A DNA stretch of 64,000 bases, taken from NCBI RefSeq assembly GCF_965638725.1, contig NC_134970.1, forward strand, positions 2,857,001 through 2,921,000, in the 5' to 3' direction. A program made the position numbers and the translations under genes. Positions 1-12,300 of the stretch are shown here, piece after piece (the stretch's first letter is position 1; each line of letters opens with the position of its first letter). The DNA is from Aptenodytes patagonicus (lineage: Eukaryota; Chordata; Aves; Sphenisciformes; Spheniscidae). The notes beneath the pieces were generated by a model, which saw nothing but the letters and a program-made list of their open reading frames with translations, made no database searches and was not told the origin of the DNA.

Positions 1-2253
1 CTGGAAGTGTGCGAGCCTGTGATGGAGCCAAAGAATTACTCTGAAAGAACTGACTCCAAGTTCTGCACAAAACTCTGGCAAAGCTGAGAACTGTCATGCA
101 AGCAGCATGATTCTTGCTAATGCAGAAGCTAAGGACGGTGACTGGAGGAGTTGTGGCTATGTGAGAGAAGCAGGGGTGGGAAGAAAAAAAATTCGAGTGG
201 GGCAGAAAAGCCAAGGGCACTGTCAGAACAAATCTTGGGACACCTCCAGTGTGAGACGCGTGCTGTGGCATTAGGTATTGCCTGGAGAAAGGGTCTGGAG
301 CTATAATCAAAGATGGCATTTCTCATTGTTTAGGCCCTGCTTTATTGAAGGAACTGGAACTTTTTATGTCCCTCTGCAAATAAGTAGAATTTCATTAAAA
401 AAAATGAGATGGCCCCCAACTGGAACAAACAGCAAGACCTGCTTTTTCATCTAGTTGTCCTTGTTCAAGAGGGACTTGTATTAGTAAGTGATTGTTCAGT
501 CAAGGTCATCAGCCTCTTGCATACCAGGGCCCCTGGTTTCATCTGTTACCTACCTAATGTCCCAGGGTCCCATGGCCAGCGCTTGTCACTGAAGCCGTCC
601 TGGGAAATTGAGTGGATGGCTCATGGGGTGCATCATTTGCAAGTGGCTGAGCAAATGTGTTGCAGGGAATGGCTTGGAGACTGAATGGGAGCTGACAGTT
701 TCCTTGGCACCCGAACCAGAAAGAAATCCATTGCTTTGTCTCTAGCTTAGCAGAACTAAAGGGCGGCAAGGCAGAGAGTAGCTTTAAGTTGCAGGTACCA
801 AACATGCAGGGTGGGAAGGAGCTCAATACATAGGCAGCTTTCTCTAACCAGATTTGAATCAAAATAGGCTATTTCACAAGGAAGACCCTCAAATCTTATC
901 CCGTGAGCTGGAGATCGTAAACTGACACCGGAGTTGTCTGCTTTGCTCCATGGCAATGTGACTCTGGGCTGCAGAGAAATAAAATTTACCCCCTTGGGGT
1001 AAGAGTGGGAAGGAAGTAGGCAGGATGCGAGCAATTACCTAATACTCTGATGAGGAAAGCTTGAACTACATCAGAGGACAGTGGGGACCCTTCCTAACCT
1101 GGTACCTGCTGGGCTGTTGCTGAAGGCACTGGCCAGGAAATTCTTCCCTGCCTCGTTTGTAGGACTGAGGTGGGTGAGGAGTGATGTACTGGGGAGGAGA
1201 GGCAGGGTGGTATCAGAGATGCACTGTAGGCTGTAGAATAAGGTGGTGCAAAGTGATCTTTATCTTTACAGTGGCCTTTCTCTGTGGCGCCTGGCTGTCC
1301 TTGGGGTGCGGAGGGTTAAAGAGCTCGTTGTGGCCAGAGGCCAGGTATGGGGAGCAAGGCTGTGCAATGCTAAGGATTAAAGTTCATGGTAGCCAGACGT
1401 TCAGAGAGCTTGGAGCCTGCACTCCTGGAGTCTGTGGCTGCTGTCAGGCAGGGGGCCAAAACAGAGCTGTGCTTCCTTTTTACGCAGGGGAAATTTGGGC
1501 TTACCTGCACACCGGAGGTGACCTAAAAAAAAAAAAAAAGCAAAGCAACAGCAGGGGAAGAGGATTCAGCAGAGCGGTTGTTCAGTTCCTCTGTAACTTC
1601 CCCTTAGTGAAGCTGTTTGGATTTTGTGCTGCTGTTGTGGTTGGCTGTTTCTCCTCGCACGTTTGTAGCAAGGACATCCCTCCCCGCCAGGTTCTGCAGT
1701 GTCCTCCTGGCAGGGCAAGGGGCAACCACGGCTTGCTTGGCGGGTGGCGGACAGTTCAAAACTATGGCTGCATCCTGAAAGGCAGGGAAGGCAACTGAGC
1801 ACGTGATGCTGTGTACGGGGAAAGGAGGCTGGCTAGAAGAGGCAGAGGTTAAGAATGCAGCCCAGGGAACAGCAGGGGGAATGCTAAAATGTTTGTCCTG
1901 CACTCTGTAAATATAGCAGATATGCCCGGATTTCAAACCCGGTTTAGCAACACTCGTATACACACAGTTTCACGGACAGCTTCTTTCTTTCTGCATCGCC
2001 TGCAGGGACGGTAACGTTGATGTTAAGCGGCAAACAGTGGGAGCCGTTCCAGTATCAATAAGGATTTTGATGAGGGAGCAAGTTTGTTTGCTTGGCTGCA
2101 AAGGCCTTGGAATCCAGTAAGTGGTACACAATGACCCCATCTCCCCACCAAACAAGAAAATCTCTCTAACCAAATCCAGCCCTTCCAATATGAGACAGGC
2201 TTTGCAGAGTCTTAAAAATCATGAGATTTGTTTAAGTCTTGAGACTCCCAATT

Positions 2254-2272
2254 AAAAAAAAAAAAAAAAAAA
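2254..2272. repeat. Poly-A tract (19 A)
   Basis: This is an uninterrupted A run about 90 bp before a second A run. It may be the tail of an eroded retroelement, but no body of an element is recognisable next to it. Confidence 0.9.
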
Positions 2273-2359
2273 TTAATCGCCTTCTGCTTTTGGCAGTTTA
2301 TGGCCAATCACGTTTTCAAGCTTTTCTCTATAACCAAAAGATGTGGAAATGGATTTTTT

Positions 2360-2374
2360 AAAAAAAAAAAAAAA
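2360..2374. repeat. Poly-A tract (15 A)
   Basis: An uninterrupted A run is preceded by five T and followed by a short A/C-rich stretch. It is a simple homopolymer with no gene context. Confidence 0.9.
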
Positions 2375-3800
2375 CAACAAAAACCCCCACCTCACTGAGC
2401 CCATGACTCCAAGTGCTTTGAGACTAAATGCCGTGAAACTTATGGCAAAACTGGGGGAGCTAAAAATCGTGCAAAGCCAGTATAGTGCTGATACCGTGTC
2501 CTCCCTGCAGTCCTACACAGAGAAAACCAGCTGCTTGCACCATTAGTTGGGGATGACAGCGCTAAGCAAGGAGATAGTAAACCTGTGGGGTGTTGCAGCT
2601 TCAGTTTGCTCTCGGAGAGGAAGCAAGAATGTGTGCTGTTCTCTTCAGTCTTCAGGAGCAGGCACCTTCCAGCCTGGCACTACTCCAGCCAGAGGTAATG
2701 CCTTCTACCAAGGAACCCCAACTGCCATGGAAAATGCAATTTCTGTAGTTTCCCTGCCCCAGATTCTCCCTCCTCGGTTATGCTGACTGTGGCAGGTTTT
2801 GCATGCACAAGAGCTGATGGTAGCCCCACTTAACATCTCCTGATTTTCCTACAGCTGACAGTAATTGTGTTGGAGGACCCCTGGCACACAGCAGAGCTGG
2901 CCTTCCCAGCCCTGCTGAGCTCCTGAGCCCTGGCAAGTTCCTCTCATTGTGGTTAGAGGCGCTACCTGTGCTGTTCTGGGTATCCACCCACCATGTCTCA
3001 GGTCTCGTGAGGGAGTTGAAATGCTCATTTTTGGCACCCCACATTCTTGAAAGCTTTAGCCTGGTGGCTTCTCCTGTAATGCTAGAGACCAAAATACATT
3101 TCCTGTTTAGAAAGAGAGAGAAGATAAGAGTGCAGCCGCCTGCTCTGGCTACCTCAAGTATAAACAGCCTGTGCAGCCGGGCGCTGCTTTTGTTTGTTCT
3201 AGTGGCTTTTTCTCTTTAAAGGTGCATTAGACACAATTATACAAAGTCAATCTTCTGGCAGCATCACTCCCAACTAGCACGAGAGGTCTGGGACTGTCAA
3301 CTTGTCAGGAAAGATCCTTCTAAAAGCCCCAAGTGTCCAGCATGAATTCCCACCTTTGTTCTCGAGGCAACAAGCACTAAGCACCACCAAAGTATGTTTC
3401 TACTTTCCATTTCTCTAACACTTTTCCACCTTGGTATCTGAGTGCTCTGTAAACAGTCACTCCTAACCTCCCTGGGTGGGGTGCTGAGGATGGGTTTATT
3501 TTCTCTGCTTACAGAGAGCGAAAGGTTTGCATTGTGAGTTAGCAGACAGTCTACAGAAAATGCGAGTCCTGAACTTGACTGCAATTAAGCACAAAATGGG
3601 CTTAAGGCTACCTTTGGCCGATCTGGGGCTGTTGTGGCTTCCAGAGTAAACCAGAGCATCCATGAAATCCCTCTGTGCAGCAAGATTAAGATCTGTAGAG
3701 GAGATCAGGATTGTGCATTCTCTCTGTGTAGCTGCAGCAGAAGGGTCTGAGCTGTCACAGCGCACCCTGCGCCCAGGGTAAAGCTGAGATGGTCTCCTGC

Positions 3801-3830
3801 TCTCCGGCTCCTTGTTCTCTGGCTCCTTGT
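3801..3830. repeat. 15-bp tandem duplication (2 copies)
   Basis: Two adjacent 15-bp copies of TCTCYGGCTCCTTGT differ at one position only, which suggests a local slippage or short duplication event. Confidence 0.85.
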
Positions 3831-4282
3831 TTTATTTGCCACATGTGATGGTGCCTAACCCCTGTCAATACTCTAGCAGATACCACGAGCTCCCCTTGGC
3901 CGGGTACATGAGATTTAGATAAGACCAGGGCAAATCTATGCTATGATCTAATCGGGCATGAGCAGCTGAGATGGCAGTTGACTCTCTATTTCCCCTTTTG
4001 ATAAATTAATCGAGTTTGCAGATTCCCATGATGACTCAATCCTGCAATGTTCTGAACCTTCTAGTCCTACTTCAGCAAAATGATTAGGTCCATTTATAAG
4101 CCCAGGACTGGATCTACTGAAACCAGTAGTATAAACAATGTCAGGCTCTTATTGCCATGTTTAGGTACCCAAGTATATGGTCTAAATTTTCAGAGTTGCT
4201 GATCCCACAAAAGATCCCACTGGGCCCTTGCCAAAGTGCTGCTGGGGACTAGGTCTGGGCTCCTCAGTGGCTGTCAGCATGG

Positions 4283-4306
4283 AGCCCTGCAACAAGCCCT
4301 GCAACA
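4283..4306. repeat. 12-bp perfect tandem duplication (2 copies)
   Basis: The 12-mer AGCCCTGCAACA occurs twice back to back without mismatch. Confidence 0.9.
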
Positions 4307-4892
4307 GGAAAATGTGTAACGTGCTCCGAAATCCTTGGTTGGTCGGTGGATGAGTTACAGGAATACATAAGGCGGCTCAGGAAATGTCTAGTCTTTCCAC
4401 ACTCCAGTCTTGCTCAGTTGTGGGCAGTTGTCATCTGGTAGATGTGAGATCTGTAAAGCTGTAGTGGAAGGAAGGAATACCTGAGCAGGGAGGAGTGGAA
4501 GTTCCACCAGTGTGTGGCTGTATTTTACTTCCCGTGGTGACATGTGCCTTCTATCCCTCTGGTAATGCTTATGAAATGACCATGGAAGGCCTCAGCTCAG
4601 GCCCTGGAGGCAAGCATCGGTGTTTTGGAAATCGGCACTCAAAGGCCGTGTAGCTGCATGAGCTGGTAAGAGGGAGCGCAGGGGAAAAGCTGTCCTTGCG
4701 GCTGTCCCCGCTGTGTTGCGGACAATGAAACTCAAACTTGTGCTTGCTCACAGCTATGCAAGTGCTGTCCCTGACGTGCTGCCACCTTAGTCTCTCTTAT
4801 GTATGTCTCTGGCTTGTAAGTTCCAGGGCTTATTCCTCCAGAGGGAATTTTTGTTCATTTTTTGTTTTCTTCTTTATCTATGCAGGGCTAAT

Positions 4893-4945
4893 ACCTTGCT
4901 GTCAGCTTAGAAGAAAGCATGGCCTTGTCCCAAAGAACTTAACCA
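4893..4945 (+). repeat. Possible eroded amniote interspersed repeat
   Basis: The sequence around CCAAAGAACTTAA resembles the 'CCCCAAAGAGCTTACA' portion of an old repeat found across turtles, crocodilians and birds, from memory of such genomes. It is more degraded than the copies at 29651 and 39916, so the call is weak. Confidence 0.25.
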
Positions 4946-5982
4946 CCACGAGCAGGAGGCAGTAAATGAAAGCAGTGGCGTTATGGAGAGGAAGGGGCAA
5001 AAGTCGTGCAAAGAAAAACCATGCAGAGGAGCTCAGGGTTCCCTTGTGCCAGGTACTAGCACAAGATGTAGCAGTTCCGCACGGGGCTAGTCCTGTACAG
5101 CAGAAGCCAGGTGAGATAAAGGTGTGCTTTAAGCAGAGTGTGAAAATGCCTTGCCGAAGAGGGAGAAACTAGAGCTGTGTTTACCTGCAGCTAGAACCCA
5201 CGAATGCTTTCCACAGAGGGGCAGAGCGTCTGGCTGGAATTTGAAGAGATTATTGCAATAAAGATATGTTGCATCAACTGGGGCCTTTATCAACAAGTTG
5301 CCAAGTGCTTGTCAGAGTGCGTAAATATTGTTATCACTGCTTTAATAAAGGGAAAATGAGATGAGAGATGGGAAGGCTGAAATATTTGAGTAGCACCTAA
5401 CTTTTATAGTGCCTCAGTTGAAGGGAAATTTTTCAGGCCTGCTGGTCATATGCGCTAGGAATTTAAGTGAAGCATGAATGAACTAGTATTTGGTGTGGCG
5501 GAATTTCAGTTGTCCTAATCTGTTCAGTTGTGACTCAGAATCTCATCTTCCATTAAGCCATAGTTAAACCCACTTTTTGTCTGGTAAATCTAGAAAATGT
5601 GATCTGTTAGCAACACAAGTTCCCCCACCTCTGGTCTGGACTGCCATTTCTGCGAAGCACAAACCCTGTCCGTCTCCAGGAGGTACTGGCTCTTTTCTGC
5701 TGGTAGGGAAACCGTAAACGTCAATCTATCTTGTGACTTTTGAGAGTAACAAGCAAGACTCTCTATGAGCTGCCCCGTCTCCTGTTGTCAGTATAGATGA
5801 TACGTGGAGCTGCTGTTTTGCCCTCCGACTCGCAAAGCTTCGCAGAACTCCCAGCCTGTTGAAAGAGTGCCAGCACACTGTGGCGTTCAGCGAAACGAGC
5901 AGAGCCTCCTCTTAGTGACGGTCCAGAAGTATCCACCACCACAGCCCGCAATTTCTCTTTTCAGACTGGCTGCTTGTGCCTG

Positions 5983-6075
5983 AACCAAGATCACGCAGTG
6001 AGTCAGAGCTAGAGCTGGGAATAGACGATAGGAAGCTCACGTTCATGCTGCTAGTCTAACCACTGAGCCCTGCAA
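5983..6075 (+). repeat. MIR/L2-like ancient repeat tail
   Basis: The order of motifs (a 'caaGrTCACrCAG' block, then 'CAGAGCTrGrGCTGGGAATAGA', then 'CTAACCACTGAGCC') follows the familiar 3' half of MIR/L2-type core repeats: gap-rich but collinear. The family assignment is from memory, and a library search is needed to name it. Confidence 0.5.
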
Positions 6076-7221
6076 TGCTGAGTTCCTTGAGCTCAGCGTA
6101 GGCACAGCATTTGGGAATCCACCTAGTGAGAGTCATACCCTCCAGTGCAAAGGGGGGTGGGGGGGTGTCGGAAAGCAGCACTAATAGTTATTTAATTGCT
6201 TGTGAACTTCCCTGACTAGAAAACAGGGGCAGTCCTCCCCACCCATATTTGGACTCTGGCACTTTACCAACTTCAGTCATAGCCTAGCTCTTCGGCGTTT
6301 TCTGTTGGTTTTGGGGGTTTTTTAGTGAGTTCCTAGCTGCATCTGGAGTGCCAAAAAACTTTTTGCAGGAAACAGCAGTGTCATTTCTCCTTGTCAGCGA
6401 CCCCAGTGAGTGAGTTCTCATCAGTTCAAGTGACAACAAATGCAGGTGCTTCTCTGCTTTTTCCACGTAGGGTGAGTCCTTTCAGCAAACTTTGGGAGGG
6501 AACAGCTGCTCACAGTGAAAACAAGACTATCCTGCTGATCCAAGCTGAAATGTGACATGGAAATGGGATTTTTGACCTTGAGAGGTACGAAGTTGCTCAA
6601 AGGAGGGACCCTGTGAAGGTTAAAAATAACTAGATCTTTATAATGCTTCTGCAACTAGTAGAGCTGGATGGATACATTGCAAAACAGGGGGCCAAATCTT
6701 TAAATAGTACAAACTAGCCCGAGTCTTTTGATGACCTATCAGCTGAAGAACTGGCCCAAGCATTTGCAAACATTAATTTAAGAATAGCTGGTTTTGTCAA
6801 CTGCATTCTTGTCTCATTTTTCCTATCCTCTGCTTATGAGTGTTCACACAAAAAAAGGTATTTGTTGATGCAGATGTTTAAGGAAGGCTGTTCCTTCCAA
6901 GGGTTCTCATCTCGAGGGCTGCATGTATGAATAAGAGCGTTCATTTTCCTCAACTTGTGGTTCCGTTCAGCTATAGATGCCGATATAATGTCTAGATCTC
7001 TCTGTACAAGCATATATAGTCCGTCTCTCTCTCTCCCACACACGCCATGTGATTTTAAGCAGTCATCTACCATGAATAATGTCCAGGGGCCAGGTCACAA
7101 GCTTCCCATAGCATGGAATCCATTTGCATACAATCCAAGCAATTACAAGTAATGAATAGATTAGTAAAACCAAACAAAACAAGCAACTATTCATACTGTG
7201 GGCAATTCTCGAGCAGAAAAA

Positions 7222-7235
7222 GGGGGGGGGGGGGG
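7222..7235. repeat. Poly-G tract (14 G)
   Basis: An uninterrupted G run lies about 50 bp upstream of the CpG island that starts near 7280. Such runs are prone to length change and to sequencing error. Confidence 0.9.
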
Positions 7236-7279
7236 AGGAAAAGCGGGGCTTTTTTTAAAATGCAAGTTGTTTGCGTTGA

Positions 7280-8080
7280 CTAGCTCGTCCCCGCCGAACG
7301 ACTAACCCACGAGGCTGATGGCAGCGGCACCGGCGGGACTCGCTCCGGGCACGGTGAGCGCCCGGGCGCAGCGGGGCTCGGGCAGCCCCTCTCCGAGGGC
7401 GAGCGGTGCCTCAGCCGCGGGCGAGGGGCTGCTCTCCCCGGCGGAGCCGGGGGCGGGGGGGGGGGGCGGCCCGGGGCGGCGGAGCCCCCCCGGTGGCCCC
7501 GCTCCGCCCGCGGCAGCGCATGCTCCCTGCCGGGCCCGAACCTGCCCATTTAAACGGCAGCGGAGGCGCGGGCGCCGCACCGGGGCCGGGCGCCGGGCTG
7601 AGCCCCGGCCGCCGCCGAGGTAGGGCTGGGGCCGGGGGGCCGCGGCTCCGCGCCCCGCGGAGGGTCGCGTCGCGTCGCGTCGCGCCGGGCCGGAGCGGGG
7701 AGCCCTGAGCCGCAGCGGGCGGGGATGCGGCTGCCGAAGTTTGTAGTAGCGGGAGCGGCTGCCCCTTTGACGGCCCGCGGGGAGCAAGGGGGAGCGGGGA
7801 GCTGCCGGGGTGGCTCGGAGGGGTCAGAGCGGCACTTGTACTTGCAGCCGAAAAGAGAGCGCTTGCTCCGCCGGGTCCCGACCGGGGACGATTGCTCTGC
7901 TCGGAGGAGGCAGTTGCAGACTCAGCTTCGGTCCTCGCCGATGCTCCTTGCGATCCGGCGCTAGCTTTGCTGTGGGAAAACGAAAAAAAACCTCGCGCGT
8001 CAGGGAGCAGAGCAAGAGTGGCTGCAGGTAGGGCTGCCGAGCAGTGCGTGCTGCACCTTTTCAGGCCTCCCCGAGCCCTC
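7280..8080 (+). promoter_or_regulatory. CpG island; candidate promoter and non-coding exon 1 of SLC45A3
   Basis: This stretch is very GC- and CpG-rich compared with its AT-richer left flank and ends abruptly near 8080. Two good splice-donor matches occur on the + strand, GAG|GTAGGG after 7619 and CAG|GTAGGG after 8027, so it could contribute an exon spliced to the SLC45A3 acceptor at 27237. Human SLC45A3 has a non-coding first exon followed by a long first intron, which fits the roughly 19-kb distance. The long open frames on both strands here are products of stop-poor GC-rich sequence. Whether the island belongs to SLC45A3 or to an unannotated transcript is inference; transcript data would decide. 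Confidence 0.5.
7664..7683. repeat. (GTCGC)4 pentanucleotide repeat
   Basis: Four perfect GTCGC units lie inside the CpG island, so this is a CpG-rich microsatellite in a likely promoter. Confidence 0.9.
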
Positions 8081-9095
8081 TTAACGCATGGATGTGGCAC
8101 GAGATTTTTCCATGCTTTTCATTGTTACAGAGATATCTGTCGTGACCGAGTTCGTTTTAAAGATTATTGAACGGGAAAAGAGTTTGGGAAGCGTGATGTG
8201 ACCGTGGACTTCCAGAAATCCCGAAGACTTGTGGGGACAGGTCAGTGAATCCTTAGAATCAAAGGAAGCCAGTGCTTGACAAAGGGAAGTTTTCACTGCA
8301 CCTGATTGTAGGCTCTGCTCAGATTTGCTGCCAGGTTAACCTGTCTCTCCCCTTCAGCTGTAGTGGGAGCTTGAGGAGGCTGTCTTCTGAAAAGCGGTAC
8401 CTAAATGTCATAATGTGGATATTCCATAGATTACTGACTTTGGTATGACTAGAGACTTTGGTGGTAAAATGCCTTAGTTGTTTATGGTAAACATAAACTA
8501 AAAGACTAATTTGTCTTCCCACAGATGACAGCTTTAGGAGGAAGAGAAAAGCACTAGAATAAACTAATACTTTTACGCTGGTGATGGCCAGACTTGGCAA
8601 GATGCTTGATTTCATGCTTATATTTAAAAAAAAAATAAATTGGAAGGGAAATGTATCAGGAACAGCTTTCCTGGTCCTCATCTAGAGGGTGTCAGACTCA
8701 TGAGCCGTACAGAGAAAGTGGCCAGGCTCAAACCATATCCCGTTCTGGCACAGTTCTAGTTCTAGATGTGGGTTCCAGAGAGCAGCGTTTGTATGTGTAA
8801 CATGAGAATAACTAGAAATTTACAGAAATAAAACATGAGTAAGAACTTCAAAAGTACCCAAATGACCTGGGCATTGAAGTCATGCAGGAACTCCTGAGAA
8901 ACATGTACCAGCCTTTAAACATTTTCTATTATTCACCCTACCTGCAATTTTCTTTCTTTTTTTTTTTAAATGTGTGATGCTACCTGGACTTTCTTGCATC
9001 ATCTGTAGCTACTACCCTTCCACTCGGTGGGGTGTGGCTGTGGTGGCAGAGCCAGGAATGCCAGATTCCCAGCCTTGTGCTTGGATTCCAGGCAG

Positions 9096-9360
9096 TGCCT
9101 TAAACTCTGGAACTTATTACCACAAAACATTGTGGAAGCCAAGAATGCTTGGCTTATGGGATTTGAAAAAAGGATTAGAAATTTGATATGGATAACAAGA
9201 ATCTCCAGAATTAATAGCAAATTAAATGAGAGCTTTACAATGGATATAAATCCCTGTATTTCAGGGCATAAACCAATCTTAGGGTTTAGTAGGAAACTTC
9301 TCCTTGTAGGGAGATATTTCTTGCGCTGTCTGCTGGTGGGTATATTCCCCTTCAGCTTGT
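9096..9360 (+). repeat. Ancient amniote CR1-like LINE fragment
   Basis: The stretch follows, in order, several landmarks of an old CR1-type repeat common in turtles and crocodilians: 'CTGGAACTYATTACCACA', 'GTGGAAGCCAAGAATG', 'AAAAAGGATTAGAAAT', 'TGGATAACAAGAAT', 'TTTCAGGGCATAAACCAATC' and 'TTAGTAGGAAACTTCTCCTT'. The copy is diverged but collinear over about 265 bp. The recognition is from memory of these genomes, so the subfamily name is left open. Confidence 0.6.
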
Positions 9361-12300
9361 TACGTACGTAGCCTGTGCAGTGTCTTCTGAGAGAGTGTCT
9401 TGTCTTCTTGAAGAGGTTCCAATTAAAGTACCTGAACCTCAAGGTGTTTCCCAACATCGAGCTGTTGCCAGAAGGCCCAAGCCACATGGCTTTGGGTAGA
9501 AGCTGCCTAGAGATAATTCATTTTCTGTGAACAAAGCAGTAGTCTTACAGATTCTAAGATTATCATCACTGTAATATGATAGAGTAATAGTAGATACTGC
9601 AATGTACTCCGGACAAACTCCACCGGCAGCATCTTTCTGAAGGTGCACAGTCAATTTTTGTCAGCAGTGAGAAATGCTATATCCATAGTGTGAGAAGCTG
9701 AAATCTCTGGACTGATCGCTGAGTTAGAAAATATAGCCTTTGGTCTGCTTTATCTTTGCCAGAGTCCCTAGAAAATATGGCTGTCCAGCGTAAACTTTTG
9801 ATAACCTTTTCCCCAAACTGTTTATTTCTCTGGAGCAATCAGGTGGTAGTGTTTGGGTGGGGGTGTGTGTTTTTGTTTTTTTCCTCCGAGTTACACATCT
9901 CTGCTCTTCAGCTAAAGCCTCCGTATGTAGTTTAGGGCGATGGCTGGACTCGTGTGGCTGATGGCATTGTGAGCGCACGCTCTTAAAAACAAAAAAAAAT
10001 AACTTTAGCTGCCCAGTTTTGTAATGAAGCTGCTAGTAGAAGCTTTGTTCAGAGTATGGACCAAAAAAGCTGGTCCTAAAAGCATCAAATCCATTGTATG
10101 TTGAAGTGACAGGGCAAAAACTGCTCTTCAAATGTAACTACGTGGGTCTCCTTGCGTGTCTTTTTGCAAAGCCTCTTTGGAAATATTAGCCTGTCTGCCG
10201 AGTGCCTGCATCACTCTGAAAAACTTAACCCAGAGCCTTTTGTGTTGGATCCACAAGAAGCTCTGAGGGTTTGCAAATTACTTCTGAGGAATGTACAAAA
10301 GCAAAGGAAGACAAACATCAATGCTCTGTAAAAGTACTCTTTATACGTGTTATTTCTAATCTACTAGATTATATTAGTCTCAATCTCTGGCTTCCATAGT
10401 TCTACACTGACAAAAAACGGTGTGAAAAGTTATGCCTGTGGCAGTTCCTGACTACTCCCTTTCTAAGGAGTACTGCAGACGGTGATGTGGCAGAGAACTT
10501 CAGAATACTGCTGGGTTTGTGTATTCTTCCCTGGGCATTACTAGTGGTTGGTTTGATTCAAGCTGCCTGTTAGTCTGTCCGGTCTGGTACCAGGCTAGAC
10601 CGGTGCTAGGAGCTTGCTTAAATGACAAGAAAAAACACGTAACAGACATTACAAAGTAACTTGCTGCTGGTCTCTCTTTTTCTCGACGGCTATATATTCT
10701 CGGGCAATTTAAGCATATTTCATACACAGCAATGAATATAGTACTAATGCACTCCTCTGACTTTAGTCTTTTCAGAGGTTTATACCACTTCTGTCACAGC
10801 GGGATTGTAGAGCTTTTCAGAGGAGCTATAAGCGGTGTGGGTACCATCTGTTTGCGTTTATCCTCCACCTTTCTCTATGTTGGAGCAGTTCATCCGAGGA
10901 GTGAAGGAGTGTCTTGTTTTGGTAGTTGACTGTTTCGGGTTTTCTTTAATGTGTGTGTTGCTATCTCCTTATCTTGGCTAAGGCAACATCAAAGCAAAAC
11001 ACTTGACCCATTGGGTGAAAGTTGTGGAGGTTTGTGATGGATTCAAGGCTACGAGGGAGCAGAAGCAAAAGGACCAGAGGGTTGGGAGGAGAGAAGCTGC
11101 AGGTAGTGGTAGGGGTGACCAGGCAATAATAGTTGTAAAGCCTAGTACCTCGAGAGAAGTAAGTGTGGATGGAGAGAATTAAGATGGTATGGAGAGGGGT
11201 ACGCAGAAACCAAGAAGAGTTATATCTGGTGAATCTCTGTTCACTTCTGCTGTTGCAAATAATTCCATCATATGATCATGCCCTGTGGCTTCTGCAGGAG
11301 GTGGGAGGCAGTCAGCATAAGACAGCTACTTTTAACTAAAACTAACCCTAGACACCCAACCTGTGGAGTCTTGTGATCCTTCAGCCGTGCAGTTAAACTC
11401 ATGATCGAGGTTGTGCTATGAGTGGAGCAAGGGTGTTATGAGAAGCTTGTGAGCAGCTGTCAACTATTTTCAATGTTGACTTGATTTCTGAATACTTAAT
11501 ATCAGACATCAAAGCTATCCATGTGAAAACAGGAACCCTAGGGCTCAGCTAAGAAAGGGGACAGAGACCCTCACAGAGGAATCCTTGCTTTTAAAAAACA
11601 GGAGGAAACTTTAAAGCAGTCTCTGCAAAGGTAGTCAAGCAATGTATGTGCTTGTAGAAGGTTGCCTGTAAGTATGGATCTGCATAACATAAAGGAAATC
11701 TTGCACTCACCACAAAGAAAACAATAGGAAGGTAGTAAATCAAAGGATTATTTTTGCAGTTCTGTGTGCTGATGCTTGTATTGTTCAGTCAAACCACATT
11801 TATCTGTATCTAAGACTAACAATGTGTTGAATCCATACAGCCTTTGAAACCTGTTCTATTTCTTGTGCTGCTGTTGCTCTTCACTGCTGTAAGAATCTGA
11901 GTCTGATCTTGTATTACAGAACTGCAGAAAATTGTTGATGCGTCCACCAACTCAGCTATCGAGTTGCTTGTTCAAAAAACATGACTAAGTGGAACTATAA
12001 AGTCACCATTTTAGTATTATTTGTATGCATGCTGTTCCTTGGAGGTCCTCAAATTTGTGCCCTTCCTCCTTGTTTTGATATCCTAAGATGTCAGTTCCTC
12101 TTGCAGTTCAAAAATATTTGTTTAACATTTTGCCAGCCTGCATAAGAGGAGAAACAGACCCCCGTGAATATTGTGCGGCAAAATAAGAAATGTAATGTAG
12201 GAATGTGGACCGAATGGCTTCTTTGTCTCAGTGCTGGAGCGTGGCTGGAACACACACAGCAATAAGCAGGTGCTTGATTTGCAGCTCTGAACAGTTTTTC

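Larger units (their letters stand above)
1..7260. other. Intergenic sequence, no gene recognised
   Basis: I found no coding exon in this stretch. Open frames here are short, lack recognisable domains and are not flanked by convincing splice sites; the longest runs through an A-tract. By human gene order the NUCKS1 3' end could lie to the left, but nothing here identifies it. The content is old repeat debris, A- and G-homopolymers and two short tandem duplications, listed separately. Confidence 0.6.

Noticed and set aside
1120-1180. CR1-like phrase 'GGCCAGGAAATTCTTCCCTG'
   Set aside because: Only about 20 bp resembles CR1 and the flanks do not continue the match.
1181-1798. 205-codon + strand frame
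   Set aside because: It runs through a poly-A tract (poly-Lys) and shows no family resemblance or splice context.
1-7260. NUCKS1 3'UTR at the left edge
   Set aside because: Expected from human gene order but no sequence landmark supports it; AATAAA words near 5257 and 5345 are not enough.
7280-8100. Open frames up to 229 codons in the 7.3-8.1 kb island
   Set aside because: Same reason: overlapping frames on both strands, low-complexity composition and no domain.
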